This document shows positions 1 to 6,532 of a stretch of 10,468 nucleotides of DNA, one piece after another. Within the stretch, counting starts at the first letter, position 1, and the number at the start of each line of letters is the position of its first letter. A model generated the notes under the pieces. The model had not been told where the DNA came from. It made no database searches and was given only the letters and a program-made list of their open reading frames with translations. The position numbers and the translations under genes are program-made. The stretch lies in contig JAAWSH010000033.1 in the NCBI GenBank assembly GCA_022801475.1, positions 1-10,468 of the forward strand. The letters are read 5' to 3'. This DNA comes from Acutalibacter sp. Its GTDB lineage: Bacteria; Bacillota; Clostridia; Oscillospirales; Acutalibacteraceae.

Positions 1-354
1 GGCCTCTGCACTGGGCTCTTTTACTGTGCCCACTACCTGAGCTCCGCCCACGTCCAGGCCCCGTTCGTCCACAGCATCCTGGGTAACCCCCACCAGACTG
101 CCCCCAGCCAGCAGCCAGGCCTCGCTGTAGGAACCGTATAGACTGACTACCCGGGGATTTTCGGGAATCTGGACACTCTCTCCACCGCTGTCCGTCAGAG
201 TAACGGTTTTGGCGGCAAGAGAGCCGGAGGAACTTGCGTCCGGCTGAAGGGGCGCCGCCCCACTGCTTTCTGGCACGGAAAAAGCCGGAGCCGAACAGGC
301 ACAGAGGGACAAAATCAGCATAAAAGATAGGACGATTGAGAAAAAGGGTTTCAT
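1..354 (-). CDS. ABC transporter substrate-binding lipoprotein, iron/siderophore/cobalamin type (3' end outside window)
   Basis: The 118 visible codons run off the left edge with no stop. The protein starts MKPFFSIVLS, then a hydrophobic stretch to about residue 19 and a lipobox LCAC with Cys20 as the predicted lipid-modified residue, so it should be an extracytoplasmic lipoprotein. A Ser/Ala/Pro-rich linker (about 21-47) leads into TVTLTDSGGESVQIPENPRVVSLYG-type sequence (50 onward), then SEAWLLAGGSLVGVTQDA and VVGTVKEPSAEA. This is the N-terminal lobe pattern of the helical-backbone metal receptor family (Peripla_BP_2; FepB/BtuF/FhuD relatives), which hand iron-siderophore, haem or cobalamin to an ABC permease. 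The ligand cannot be told from this part. Start: GGAG lies 7 bases before ATG 354. It lies 71 bases downstream of the AAA+ gene; the rest of the transporter would be expected just left of the window. Confidence 0.85.
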   Translation of the reverse strand, partial: MKPFFSIVLSFMLILSLCACSAPAFSVPESSGAAPLQPDASSSGSLAAKTVTLTDSGGESVQIPENPRVVSLYGSYSEAWLLAGGSLVGVTQDAVDERGLDVGGAQVVGTVKEPSAEA

Positions 355-425
355 AGATACACTCCGTTTTTATAGACTAGAAAGAACACACGTTAACTGT
401 ATAGGGCGGGCTCCCACAGCCCTAG

Positions 426-2552
426 TTATTCTACCTCAAAGTCCTCGGGCAGCAGCAGCTCTAGGTCCCGCTCTGCCTCTTCGGCCCGCATATTTCGCCG
501 GGAACAGGCAATTACTGCGGCCTCCACCTTGTTCCGGGCCATGCGGCCATTGCCGTTTACCCGGGAATCGCCGGTCAGCTGCTTTTCCCGGTAATAGTTC
601 AGCAGCGGCATCCGGCAGGCAGGGTCCAGCCGGTAGCCTTTACCCTCTACAATGCTCTCGGTAATTTCCACCAGCTCTTCCGCTGTGTAGTCTGGGAATT
701 CGATGAGGTTGGGAAACCGGGAGCGCAGGCCCGAATTGGCTGAAAGAAATTCCTCCATCTCCCGGGAATATCCTGCCAAAATTACCACCAGCCGGTCCCG
801 GTGGTCCTCCATGCCCTTTACCAGGGCGTCAATGGCTTCCAGACCAAAACTGTCGTCCCGGCCCCTGTACAGGGCGTAGGCCTCGTCAATAAACAGCACG
901 CCCCCCATGGCCGACTGAATAGCCTTTTGGGTCAGGGGCGCGGTGTGTCCCACATACTGGCCTACCAGGTCCGCCCGGGTCACCTCTACCAGCTGGCCCC
1001 CGCTAAGGGCTCCCATAGCTTTGAGATACCGGGCCGCAATGCGGGCCACAGTGGTCTTGCCCGTACCGGGGTTGCCGGTGAAAATCATGTGCATTGAGGG
1101 CGGCTCGGCCTTTAGGCCACGCCGGCGGCGCAGCTGCTGCATCTGGAAGGTATCCTCCAGAGAGAGAATGTAATCCTTTACCTTTTGCAGGCCCACAATA
1201 TCCTCCAGCTGGGCCTTTACCTCGGCCAGCTCTGCTTGGCTGGCAGCCCGGCCGGGTTCTTGGGGCACAATCCTGCCTGAAACGCTCTCCCCTGTGCTGT
1301 ACTCCACGGCCAGCCCGCCTTCCTGGGCCTTTAAAAAGGCCTGCACCGGCGGACGCAGAGATTTGCGCAGCTTTTCCTCACTCATGGCTTTATACAGGGC
1401 CTGGGCCCCGGCCTCTATCGCGGCCGCGCCCTGCTCCTTGGTATATTTTGCCGACAGGGCTTTTACCTCCTCTGTTCCAAACCGCAGGAGAAAGCCCAGC
1501 TGCTTTTCGGCCCGCTGGCTCAGAGCGCCGAGACTGGCCTGGGCAATCTGTTCAAGGCTTTCCTGGGTAAAGGCTCCGGTAAATAGCACATCGTCCAAAG
1601 CAGCTATAAACTCCCCGCCAAAGGCCCCGGTGAGCCGGGAGAGCTCTGGCCCGGCCAACAGGAACAGGTACTTGCCCCCTGCCGAAAGCTTGGATACCGC
1701 CCCTGGAGCCAGGGCACTGCCCACATCCACTAAAAGACCTTTTTGCTCGGCATAGCGGCCAGGCAGAGGCACGCTGCCTGTGGTGAACAGAGCTGCCGCC
1801 ATAGGCAGCACCGAGGGGTGGCACTGGCCATAGTTTTCAAAAAACAGCGCGGAGGCCCCGCCCTTTAAGGCCGCGTATAGGTCCTGTACAAATAGTTTTT
1901 CCGAGCCTGGCGCGGCGTATGCGCCCAGGTCTAGGGACGCGGTCTTTGGGCTTTTCAGCACCCCCTGCCGTCCCAAGGAGGCTGTAAGGGCTTTTACCCC
2001 ACTGTGCCGCCCAGTTCCCGGACTGCCCAGCAGCGCTGCCCGGCACAGGGGGAAGTCCCCGGCGCTGCCTGCCACAAAGGGCCGCTTAAAGGCCAGGGTA
2101 AGGCTCTCCACAAACTCCTCCTGACCAAAGACCTGGGCCAGAGCCTCCTCCCGGGCATTCTGAAAAGCCTTTTCCAGGTCAAAGGCTCCTCCGCCGTTGT
2201 CGGCCCGTTCCTCCTTCACCCCGTCCATTTCCAGGTGCTGGCGCAGGTCCTCCATGTCCGCCTGGGCCTCCCGGGTCATGCGCTCAATGCTTTCCTGCAA
2301 GGACTCGCTAAGCCCCTGCTGGGCCTGTTCCGCCTCTTGTATCATTTTTCCGGCCTGGGCGCTTCGGCCTATGGCCGCATCCAATTCCTGGCTCTCCTGC
2401 CGCATCCGCCGCAGGCTCTCCTGTAAATAATCCTCTGGCTCCGGCTGGGCCACTTTGGCGGCCTTTGGGGGCTTGCCCGCCCCGCTTGAGCGGAAATTCA
2501 TCCGGCCGTCCCGGAACATGGAGTCTAAAATAGAATCTATATCCTTTTTCAT
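426..2552 (-). CDS. Two-module AAA+ ATPase, CbbX/SpoVK class, first module degenerate
   Basis: A protein of 708 residues. ATG 2552 is preferred because AGAGG sits 8 bases before it; the longer frame from 2651 would run deep into aroD and adds a basic tail without homologous character. Order: charged, Gln/Glu-rich probable coiled coil (about 40-114); a first P-loop-like module with GSPGTGRHS (176-184) and ALFFENYG (235-242), lacking the Walker A Lys-Thr and the Walker B Asp-Glu; a helical linker; then an intact AAA+ module with GNPGTGKTT (493-501), GGVLFIDEAYAL (550-561), AGYSREM (sensor-1 region, about 593-599), arginine finger GLRSRF (608-613) and sensor 2 GNGRMARNKVE (667-677). The C-terminal module is the CbbX/SpoVK/EccA class, known for remodelling protein complexes; the substrate here is unknown. 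Cytosolic, no membrane segments. It starts 16 bases after the aroD stop, so almost certainly co-transcribed. The degenerate module may be structural, as in other two-ring AAA+ proteins (inference). Confidence 0.85.
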   Translation of the reverse strand: MKKDIDSILDSMFRDGRMNFRSSGAGKPPKAAKVAQPEPEDYLQESLRRMRQESQELDAAIGRSAQAGKMIQEAEQAQQGLSESLQESIERMTREAQADMEDLRQHLEMDGVKEERADNGGGAFDLEKAFQNAREEALAQVFGQEEFVESLTLAFKRPFVAGSAGDFPLCRAALLGSPGTGRHSGVKALTASLGRQGVLKSPKTASLDLGAYAAPGSEKLFVQDLYAALKGGASALFFENYGQCHPSVLPMAAALFTTGSVPLPGRYAEQKGLLVDVGSALAPGAVSKLSAGGKYLFLLAGPELSRLTGAFGGEFIAALDDVLFTGAFTQESLEQIAQASLGALSQRAEKQLGFLLRFGTEEVKALSAKYTKEQGAAAIEAGAQALYKAMSEEKLRKSLRPPVQAFLKAQEGGLAVEYSTGESVSGRIVPQEPGRAASQAELAEVKAQLEDIVGLQKVKDYILSLEDTFQMQQLRRRRGLKAEPPSMHMIFTGNPGTGKTTVARIAARYLKAMGALSGGQLVEVTRADLVGQYVGHTAPLTQKAIQSAMGGVLFIDEAYALYRGRDDSFGLEAIDALVKGMEDHRDRLVVILAGYSREMEEFLSANSGLRSRFPNLIEFPDYTAEELVEITESIVEGKGYRLDPACRMPLLNYYREKQLTGDSRVNGNGRMARNKVEAAVIACSRRNMRAEEAERDLELLLPEDFEVE

Positions 2553-2568
2553 CAGCGCGCCCTCTTTC

Positions 2569-3300
2569 TCATTGTTCAAGTGCCTGTAATATCTCACAAA
2601 GCCTTTCAGCCGGCAGCTGCCCTGGCGCCGAGGCCTCTGTCCCCGCGCCAAAAGTCATGCAGCTGCCGGTAAGTCCCCCTGCCACCCGGCTAAGCTGACC
2701 CAAAGGACCCATGCTCATGGTCACCACTGGCCCCAGCCGCTCATAGGCCAGCAGAGTGGCATCCATTAGCCGCAGCACGTCCCGGGGGCTGTTAGGCATT
2801 ACCGCCAGCTTGGGCAGGTCGGCCCCCAAAGCCTTCATCTGCTCTAAAATGGCCACCATGCGGCCCCGGGTGGGAGTCTTTTGAAAGTCATGGTGGGAAC
2901 AGACTACCCCCAGGCCCCGGCGGTGCGCTGCCCGTATCAGCCGTAAAGCCCTTTCCTGACCCTGGGCCAGCTCCACATCCAGCAGAGAGAAGCCCCCCGT
3001 CTCCATCATTTCTAGCAGAATCTCTTCATATTCTTCTGGGGAGACCGTCCCCTGGCCTCCCTGGCCCTGGGTGCGCAGGGTACAGAGCAGCGGCTTATCC
3101 GCTTTTTGGCAGAGTTCCTCCAGCGCCGCCGTAAGAGGCTCCCTAAACAGATCCGCCCGCCATTCGTACAAGCCCGCAGGCAGGTTCTGGGCGGCGGACA
3201 TCTGGGCCAGCAGGCTGGGCAAGTCTTGGGCGGTAAGGGGCAGGCATATTTGGGGTGGGCCTTGGCCAAAGCTGATCCCGGCTATCTCCATGGTTTTCAT
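2569..3300 (-). CDS. aroD: Type I 3-dehydroquinate dehydratase
   Basis: A class I (Schiff-base) dehydroquinase of 243 residues, near the usual 220-255, that turns 3-dehydroquinate into 3-dehydroshikimate, the third step of the shikimate pathway. Visible signatures: substrate-binding EWRAD (46-50), TLR (74-76), catalytic His137 in SHHDF, Schiff-base Lys164 in PKLAVMP, Arg205 in LGQLSR, and the lid segment GTEASAPGQL with Ser224 and Gln228. All key residues are present, so it should be active. Of three possible starts, ATG 3300 is chosen: AAGGAG lies 9 bases upstream, whereas ATG 3309 abuts the same AAGGAG with no spacing. No other aro gene is in view; the partner is an AAA+ ATPase, so the gene is detached from a classical aro cluster here. 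A quinate/shikimate catabolic role cannot be excluded. Confidence 0.95.
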   Translation of the reverse strand: MKTMEIAGISFGQGPPQICLPLTAQDLPSLLAQMSAAQNLPAGLYEWRADLFREPLTAALEELCQKADKPLLCTLRTQGQGGQGTVSPEEYEEILLEMMETGGFSLLDVELAQGQERALRLIRAAHRRGLGVVCSHHDFQKTPTRGRMVAILEQMKALGADLPKLAVMPNSPRDVLRLMDATLLAYERLGPVVTMSMGPLGQLSRVAGGLTGSCMTFGAGTEASAPGQLPAERLCEILQALEQ

Positions 3301-3309
3301 AAAAGGCAT

Positions 3310-3315
3310 CTCCTT
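3310..3315 (-). promoter_or_regulatory. aroD ribosome binding site that decides the start codon
   Basis: AAGGAG on the minus strand directly touches the upstream ATG (3307-3309) and is 9 bases from the ATG at 3298-3300. Zero spacing is not usable, so translation should begin at 3300 and the longer 246-residue reading is unlikely. Confidence 0.8.
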
Positions 3316-3331
3316 GTTGATCTTTTGCGCT

Positions 3332-3348
3332 TACTATATCACATAGTA
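3332..3348. promoter_or_regulatory. Dyad over the -10/start region of the aroD promoter, candidate operator
   Basis: TACTAT-ATCAC-ATAGTA is a perfect 6-5-6 inverted repeat. One half overlaps the aroD -10 hexamer and the other lies around the expected transcription start. That placement fits a repressor site for the aroD-ATPase transcript. Which regulator binds is unknown; none is encoded in the window. The sequence is AT-rich, so chance is possible. Confidence 0.4.
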
Positions 3349-3373
3349 TAATTGCCGGGAGGTAAAAAGTCAA
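3345..3373 (-). promoter_or_regulatory. Sigma-A-type promoter of the aroD operon
   Basis: On the minus strand TTGACT (3373-3368), a 17-base spacer, and TATACT (3350-3345): each hexamer matches consensus at five of six positions with ideal spacing. The start of transcription would fall near 3338, giving a leader of about 38 bases to ATG 3300. Confidence 0.75.
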
Positions 3374-3383
3374 TGAATCCCTA

Positions 3384-3412
3384 TTGCCAGTAAGAATAAA
3401 TTCATATATAAT
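3384..3412 (+). promoter_or_regulatory. Sigma-A-type promoter of the IlvD/Edd-family dehydratase gene
   Basis: TTGCCA (3384-3389), a 17-base spacer, then perfect TATAAT (3407-3412). Transcription should begin near 3419, which leaves about 120 bases of untranslated leader before ATG 3541. Divergent from the aroD promoter with the two -35 elements only 10 bases apart, so one bound regulator could affect both. Confidence 0.8.
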
Positions 3413-3419
3413 GGGGGTG

Positions 3420-3540
3420 TTTCCCTTGCTCAGTGGAAGCATGCCGTAGCCAGGGGCGCTGCCTGACCCCGTCTTTTGCCGTGGCCGCTGGGCTTAGTAA
3501 GGGAAAGACTAGATTATCTTATAGAAAGGGTTCTTTCTCC
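3420..3540 (+). promoter_or_regulatory. Structured 5' leader, candidate riboswitch or attenuator
   Basis: The predicted leader opens with TTTCCCTT (3420-3427), which pairs perfectly with AAGGGAAA (3499-3506), an 8-base-pair closing stem right at the expected RNA 5' end. Inside, AGCCAG (3448-3453) can pair with CTGGGCT (3488-3494) with one bulged G, and GGGG (3453-3456) with CCCC (3467-3470). A second hairpin then covers the ribosome binding site (separate entry). CCCTT of the closing stem could instead pair with AAGGG of the ribosome binding site, and GAAAG (3503-3507) with CTTTC (3533-3537), so exclusive states can be drawn. It matches no riboswitch class I can name. Pairing was found by eye, without energies or covariation. 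Confidence 0.45.
3523..3538 (+). promoter_or_regulatory. Hairpin sequestering the dehydratase ribosome binding site
   Basis: AGAAAG (3523-3528), loop GGTT, CTTTCT (3533-3538): a 6-base-pair stem ending 2 bases before ATG 3541. The best Shine-Dalgarno, GAAAGGG at 3524-3530 (10 bases from the ATG), lies in the stem and loop, so translation would be damped when it forms. The stem is A/U-rich, hence weak and easy to toggle. Confidence 0.5.
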
Positions 3541-5265
3541 ATGCTGAAAAGTCAAGAAGTGCGCAAAATCGCCCCCGAAATGGACCCCCTGCGCCTGGGT
3601 ATGGGCTGGTCTCCAGAGGACCTAGACCGGCCCCAGGTTTTAGTGGAAAGCACCTATGGCCAAAGCCACCCTGGCAGCGCCCACCTGCTGGAAATGGCCC
3701 AGACCGCCGCCGCCGAGATTCAAAAAGGCGGCTGCCGCCCCGCACTATATTTTGCCACGGACATCTGCGATGGCATGGCCCAGGGCCACGATGGGATTAA
3801 TTACTCCATGGCCTCTCGGGACACCATTGCAAATCTTATTGAAATCCACGCTAAGGCCACCACCTTTGATGTGGGAGTCTTTTTCTCCTCCTGCGACAAA
3901 TCCGTACCCGCCCAACTTATGGCCATTGGCAGAGTGAATATCCCTTCTATTCTGGTTCCTGGCGGGGTAATGCCCGCTGGACCTGACCGCCTAACCCTGG
4001 AACAGATTGGCATGTACAGCGCCATGTTCCAGCGGGGAGAGATCAGCGAGGAGCAGTTTACCTTTTATAAGCGGCACGCCTGCCCGGGCTGTGGGGCCTG
4101 TTCCTTTATGGGTACGGCCAGCACCATGCAGATTATGGCCGAGGCCCTGGGGCTCACCTTGCCTGGCGCGGCTCTGCTGCCAGCGGGCAGCAGAGAACTG
4201 GAAGATCTGGCCCGGGCTTCTGGGCAACGGGCGGCGCGGCTGGCTCTGGAGGGCCTGGCTCCCCGGAAAATGGTAACCCGCCAAAGCTTTGAAAACGCGG
4301 TAATGGTCCATGCGGCCATTTCTGGCTCAACCAACACCCTTTTACACCTGCCCGCCATTGCCCGGGAGTTCGGGGTAGAGCTGACGGGCCAGGACTTTGA
4401 CCAGCTGCACCGGGGGGCCCACTATCTCCTGGACATCCGCCCGGCTGGGCGCTGGCCTGCCGAGTACTTTAGCTACGCTGGAGGCGTGCCCCGGGTGATG
4501 GAGGAAATCAAATCCATGCTCCACCTGGACGTGATGACCGTTACTGGCAAGACCCTGGGGGAGAATTTGGAGGACCTGCACCGCCGCAGCTATTTTGAGG
4601 AGCACGAGGCCCATGTGGCGGCCTTAACCGGCGGGCTGGGCCGCACGGACATTATCCGAGACTTTGACACTCCCATAGGCAGCGACGGCGCCGTAGCGGT
4701 GCTAAAAGGCAACCTGGCCCCCCAGGGCGCGGTGGTCAAGCACAGTGCGGTGCCCAAGGAAATGCACCGGGCCGTGCTGCGGGCCCGCCCCTTTGACAGC
4801 GAGGAGGAGGCCATCGCCGCCATTCTTCACAAAAAGATCCTGCCTGGGGACGGGGTTATCATCCGCTACGAGGGCCCCAGGGGCAGCGGCATGCCAGAGA
4901 TGTTCTACACCACCGAGGCCATTGCCTCGGACCCGGAACTGGCTGCGTCCATCGCCCTGATCACTGACGGACGCTTTTCTGGGGCCAGCAAAGGACCAGC
5001 CATTGGTCACCTCTCCCCCGAGGCAGCCCAGGGCGGGCCCATTGCCCTGGTGGAAGAGGGGGACCTGATCGAGCTGGACATTTCCCGGCGGGTACTGCGC
5101 CTGTGCGGCCTGAAGGGGCGGGAGATGACCGAGAAGGAAATCGCTGCCGGGCTGGCAGAGCGCAGGGCCCGGTGGCAGCCCCCCCAGCCCCGGTACGAGA
5201 CCGGCGTGCTGGGCCTGTATACCAAAAACGCCTCGGCCCCCATGCTGGGCGGATATATGTGTTAA
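3541..5265 (+). CDS. IlvD/Edd-family dehydratase, YjhG/YagF-like branch (probable sugar-acid dehydratase)
   Basis: A 574-residue Fe-S dehydratase that removes water from a 2,3-dihydroxy acid to give a 2-keto acid. Signatures: GMGWSPEDLDR (20-30), DICDGMAQGH with Cys76, SSCDKSVPAQLMA with Cys118 and Lys120 (the Lys that is carbamylated to bind Mg in this family), HACPGCGACSFMGTASTMQ with Cys181, 184 and 187, VMTVTGKTLGENL (331-343), and DGRFSGASKG (476-485) with the serine proposed as catalytic base. The GMGWSP motif and the GTAxTxQxxAEALGL pattern resemble E. coli YjhG/YagF (D-xylonate dehydratases) more than true IlvD, but it is shorter than their roughly 655 residues. No ilv genes are adjacent. 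Substrate is not determined; dihydroxy-acid dehydratase is the main alternative. ATG 3541 is chosen over in-frame GTG 3433, which lacks a ribosome binding site and falls inside the structured leader. Confidence 0.88.
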   Translation: MLKSQEVRKIAPEMDPLRLGMGWSPEDLDRPQVLVESTYGQSHPGSAHLLEMAQTAAAEIQKGGCRPALYFATDICDGMAQGHDGINYSMASRDTIANLIEIHAKATTFDVGVFFSSCDKSVPAQLMAIGRVNIPSILVPGGVMPAGPDRLTLEQIGMYSAMFQRGEISEEQFTFYKRHACPGCGACSFMGTASTMQIMAEALGLTLPGAALLPAGSRELEDLARASGQRAARLALEGLAPRKMVTRQSFENAVMVHAAISGSTNTLLHLPAIAREFGVELTGQDFDQLHRGAHYLLDIRPAGRWPAEYFSYAGGVPRVMEEIKSMLHLDVMTVTGKTLGENLEDLHRRSYFEEHEAHVAALTGGLGRTDIIRDFDTPIGSDGAVAVLKGNLAPQGAVVKHSAVPKEMHRAVLRARPFDSEEEAIAAILHKKILPGDGVIIRYEGPRGSGMPEMFYTTEAIASDPELAASIALITDGRFSGASKGPAIGHLSPEAAQGGPIALVEEGDLIELDISRRVLRLCGLKGREMTEKEIAAGLAERRARWQPPQPRYETGVLGLYTKNASAPMLGGYMC

Positions 5266-5270
5266 AAAAG

Positions 5271-5304
5271 AACAGCGGCGCTGTAAAAGCACCGCTGTTT
5301 TTTT
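5271..5304. terminator. Rho-independent terminator, usable from both strands
   Basis: AACAGCGG (5271-5278) pairs with CCGCTGTT (5292-5299); inside, GCT pairs with AGC across a C/A mismatch. A seven-T run (5298-5304) follows on the plus strand for the dehydratase, six bases after its TAA. An A run on the other side (5264-5269) becomes a T run on the minus strand, so the same hairpin can also end the convergent aldo/keto reductase transcript. Confidence 0.9.
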
Positions 5305-5396
5305 ACGAATCAGCCAGAGAGGGGGCATTGCGCGGTAAGGGGGGCGGGCCCGTATCACCAAAGAACCCTGTCAACAAGCCCCTGCCGGCAAAAGCC

Positions 5397-6425
5397 CTAC
5401 AGCTGCACCTTGCCCGACAAAATGTCCTTGTAGTCCGCCAGGTTCCGCTTCAGCAGCGTGGGGGTGTCCAGCTCATAGGGACATTTGCTTTTGCAGTGGC
5501 CGCAGTCCTTGCAGTTTTCAATGTTCAGCATCATCTCCTGGGCTTCCGGGGTCAGCCAACCCGCCGAAGGGCTGCGGCGGATGAGCTGGCTCATCCGGGC
5601 GCACTGGGGGATGTTGATATTGGCTGGGCAGGGCAGACAGTAGCCACAGGAACGGCAGAAGTTTCCAATCAACTCAGCCCGGTCCTTCTCGATCACCGCC
5701 TGAATGGCAGGGTCCTCCACGCTGGGCGGGTTGTCTATGTAACTGAGAAACTCGTCCAGCTCTGCCTCCCGCTGCACACCCCAAATGGGCAGCACATGGT
5801 CGAACTGGGCCTGCCAGGCATAGGCTGCCGCCGAGTTGTTAATCAGCCCGCCGGAGAGTCCTTTCATGCTAATAAAGCCCATGTTCTGCTTTTTGCACAG
5901 CTCCACCAGGGCCAGGTCCTTCTCGGTGGCCAAATAACAGAAGGGGAATTGCAGGGTGTCATACAGCCCGCTGCGCACTGCCTCTTCGGCCACGGCCAGC
6001 CGGTGGTTGGTGATGCCGATAAAGCGGACCTTCCCCTGGGCCTTGGCTTCCTCCATGGCCTCGTACAGGCCGGTGCCATCCCCGGGCTTGGGGCAAAAGG
6101 CGGGGTTATGAAACTGGTAGATGTCAACATGGTCGGTTTTCAGCAGGGAAAGGCTGGTCTCCAGGTCCTTCCAGAAGCCCTCCACTGTGGTGGAAGGGGT
6201 TTTAGTGGCTATTATGATCTGCTCCCGCACGTCCGCCAGGGCCAGGCCCATCTTTTCCTCGCTGTCGGTATAGGAACGGGCCGTATCGAAAAAGTTGACG
6301 CCAGCCTCATAGGCTTTGCGCAGCAGCCGGCCGGCATATTCGGCGCTGACCCGCTGGATGGGCAAAGCTCCAAAGCCGTTTTTGTTGACCACCAGGCCGG
6401 TGCGGCCCAGAGTGACGGTTTTCAT
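5397..6425 (-). CDS. Aldo/keto reductase with C-terminal double Fe-S (ferredoxin-like) tail
   Basis: A 342-residue protein. Residues 1 to about 235 form the aldo/keto reductase barrel: MKTVTLGRTGL start, catalytic tetrad Asp47 and Tyr52 (FFDTARSYTD), Lys75 (IIATKT) and His106 (YQFHNP). The tail holds two cysteine groups, FCRSCGYCLPCP (Cys257, 260, 263, 266) and NCKDCGHCKSKCP (Cys305, 308, 311, 315), which fits two 4Fe-4S clusters. This fusion is common in anaerobic Firmicutes as a predicted oxidoreductase; the physiological substrate is generally unknown, and the clusters suggest electron transfer besides or instead of NADPH. Start: AGGAGG lies 7 bases before ATG 6425, near ideal. Transcribed alone from the MerR-type promoter at 6472-6502 and probably ended by the hairpin at 5271-5304. 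Confidence 0.93.
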   Translation of the reverse strand: MKTVTLGRTGLVVNKNGFGALPIQRVSAEYAGRLLRKAYEAGVNFFDTARSYTDSEEKMGLALADVREQIIIATKTPSTTVEGFWKDLETSLSLLKTDHVDIYQFHNPAFCPKPGDGTGLYEAMEEAKAQGKVRFIGITNHRLAVAEEAVRSGLYDTLQFPFCYLATEKDLALVELCKKQNMGFISMKGLSGGLINNSAAAYAWQAQFDHVLPIWGVQREAELDEFLSYIDNPPSVEDPAIQAVIEKDRAELIGNFCRSCGYCLPCPANINIPQCARMSQLIRRSPSAGWLTPEAQEMMLNIENCKDCGHCKSKCPYELDTPTLLKRNLADYKDILSGKVQL

Positions 6426-6471
6426 GGTGGACTCCTCCTTTGTTTTTTCTGAATGTTCTATCCTTTATATC

Positions 6472-6502
6472 ATCATACTACTTAGAGCAAGCTCTATGTC
6501 AA
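6472..6502 (-). promoter_or_regulatory. MerR-family-type promoter and operator of the aldo/keto reductase gene
   Basis: On the minus strand: perfect -35 TTGACA (6502-6497), then a 19-base spacer, then -10 TATGAT (6477-6472). The spacer begins with the perfect palindrome TAGAGC-TT-GCTCTA (6496-6483). An over-long 19-base spacer with a dyad between the hexamers is the hallmark of promoters switched on by MerR-family activators (MerR, SoxR, AdhR/NmlR types), which twist the DNA to realign the hexamers. AdhR/NmlR-like regulators often control aldehyde-detoxifying reductases. Predicted start near 6465, leader about 40 bases. An alternative -10, TAGTAT at 16 bases spacing, is a poorer match. Confidence 0.72.
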
Positions 6503-6532
6503 GCGTTTTATCAAAAGCAACTAGACATTTTT

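Noticed and set aside
369..396. Possible promoter (TTAACG, 16 bases, TATAAA, minus strand) for the lipoprotein gene
   Set aside because: Hexamers are acceptable, but the predicted start falls on or past the ribosome binding site at 362-365, leaving no usable leader.
403..423. Hairpin (GGGCT/AGCCC) between the ATPase and the lipoprotein gene as a terminator
   Set aside because: Only five base pairs and no T run follows on the minus strand.
2553..2651. N-terminal extension of the AAA+ protein up to 2651
   Set aside because: It overlaps the end of aroD by 83 bases, has basic low-information sequence, and ATG 2552 has its own well-spaced ribosome binding site.
3433..3540. GTG-initiated N-terminal extension of the dehydratase
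   Set aside because: No ribosome binding site at suitable distance, sequence unlike the family, and it lies within the structured leader; homologous sequence begins after ATG 3541.
4702..5361. 219-codon minus-strand frame opposite the dehydratase
   Set aside because: Antisense shadow; the plus-strand frame carries the full set of Fe-S and Mg ligand motifs.
5103..6452. Long open frame on the plus strand opposite the aldo/keto reductase
   Set aside because: It mirrors the codon structure of the genuine minus-strand gene, gives a low-complexity product with no recognisable motif, and crosses the strong terminator at 5271-5304.
6497..6513. Possible catabolite-control (cre) site overlapping the aldo/keto reductase -35
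   Set aside because: TGTCAAGCGTTTTATCA resembles cre but the half-sites are misplaced relative to the central CG, with extra bases against the 14-base consensus.
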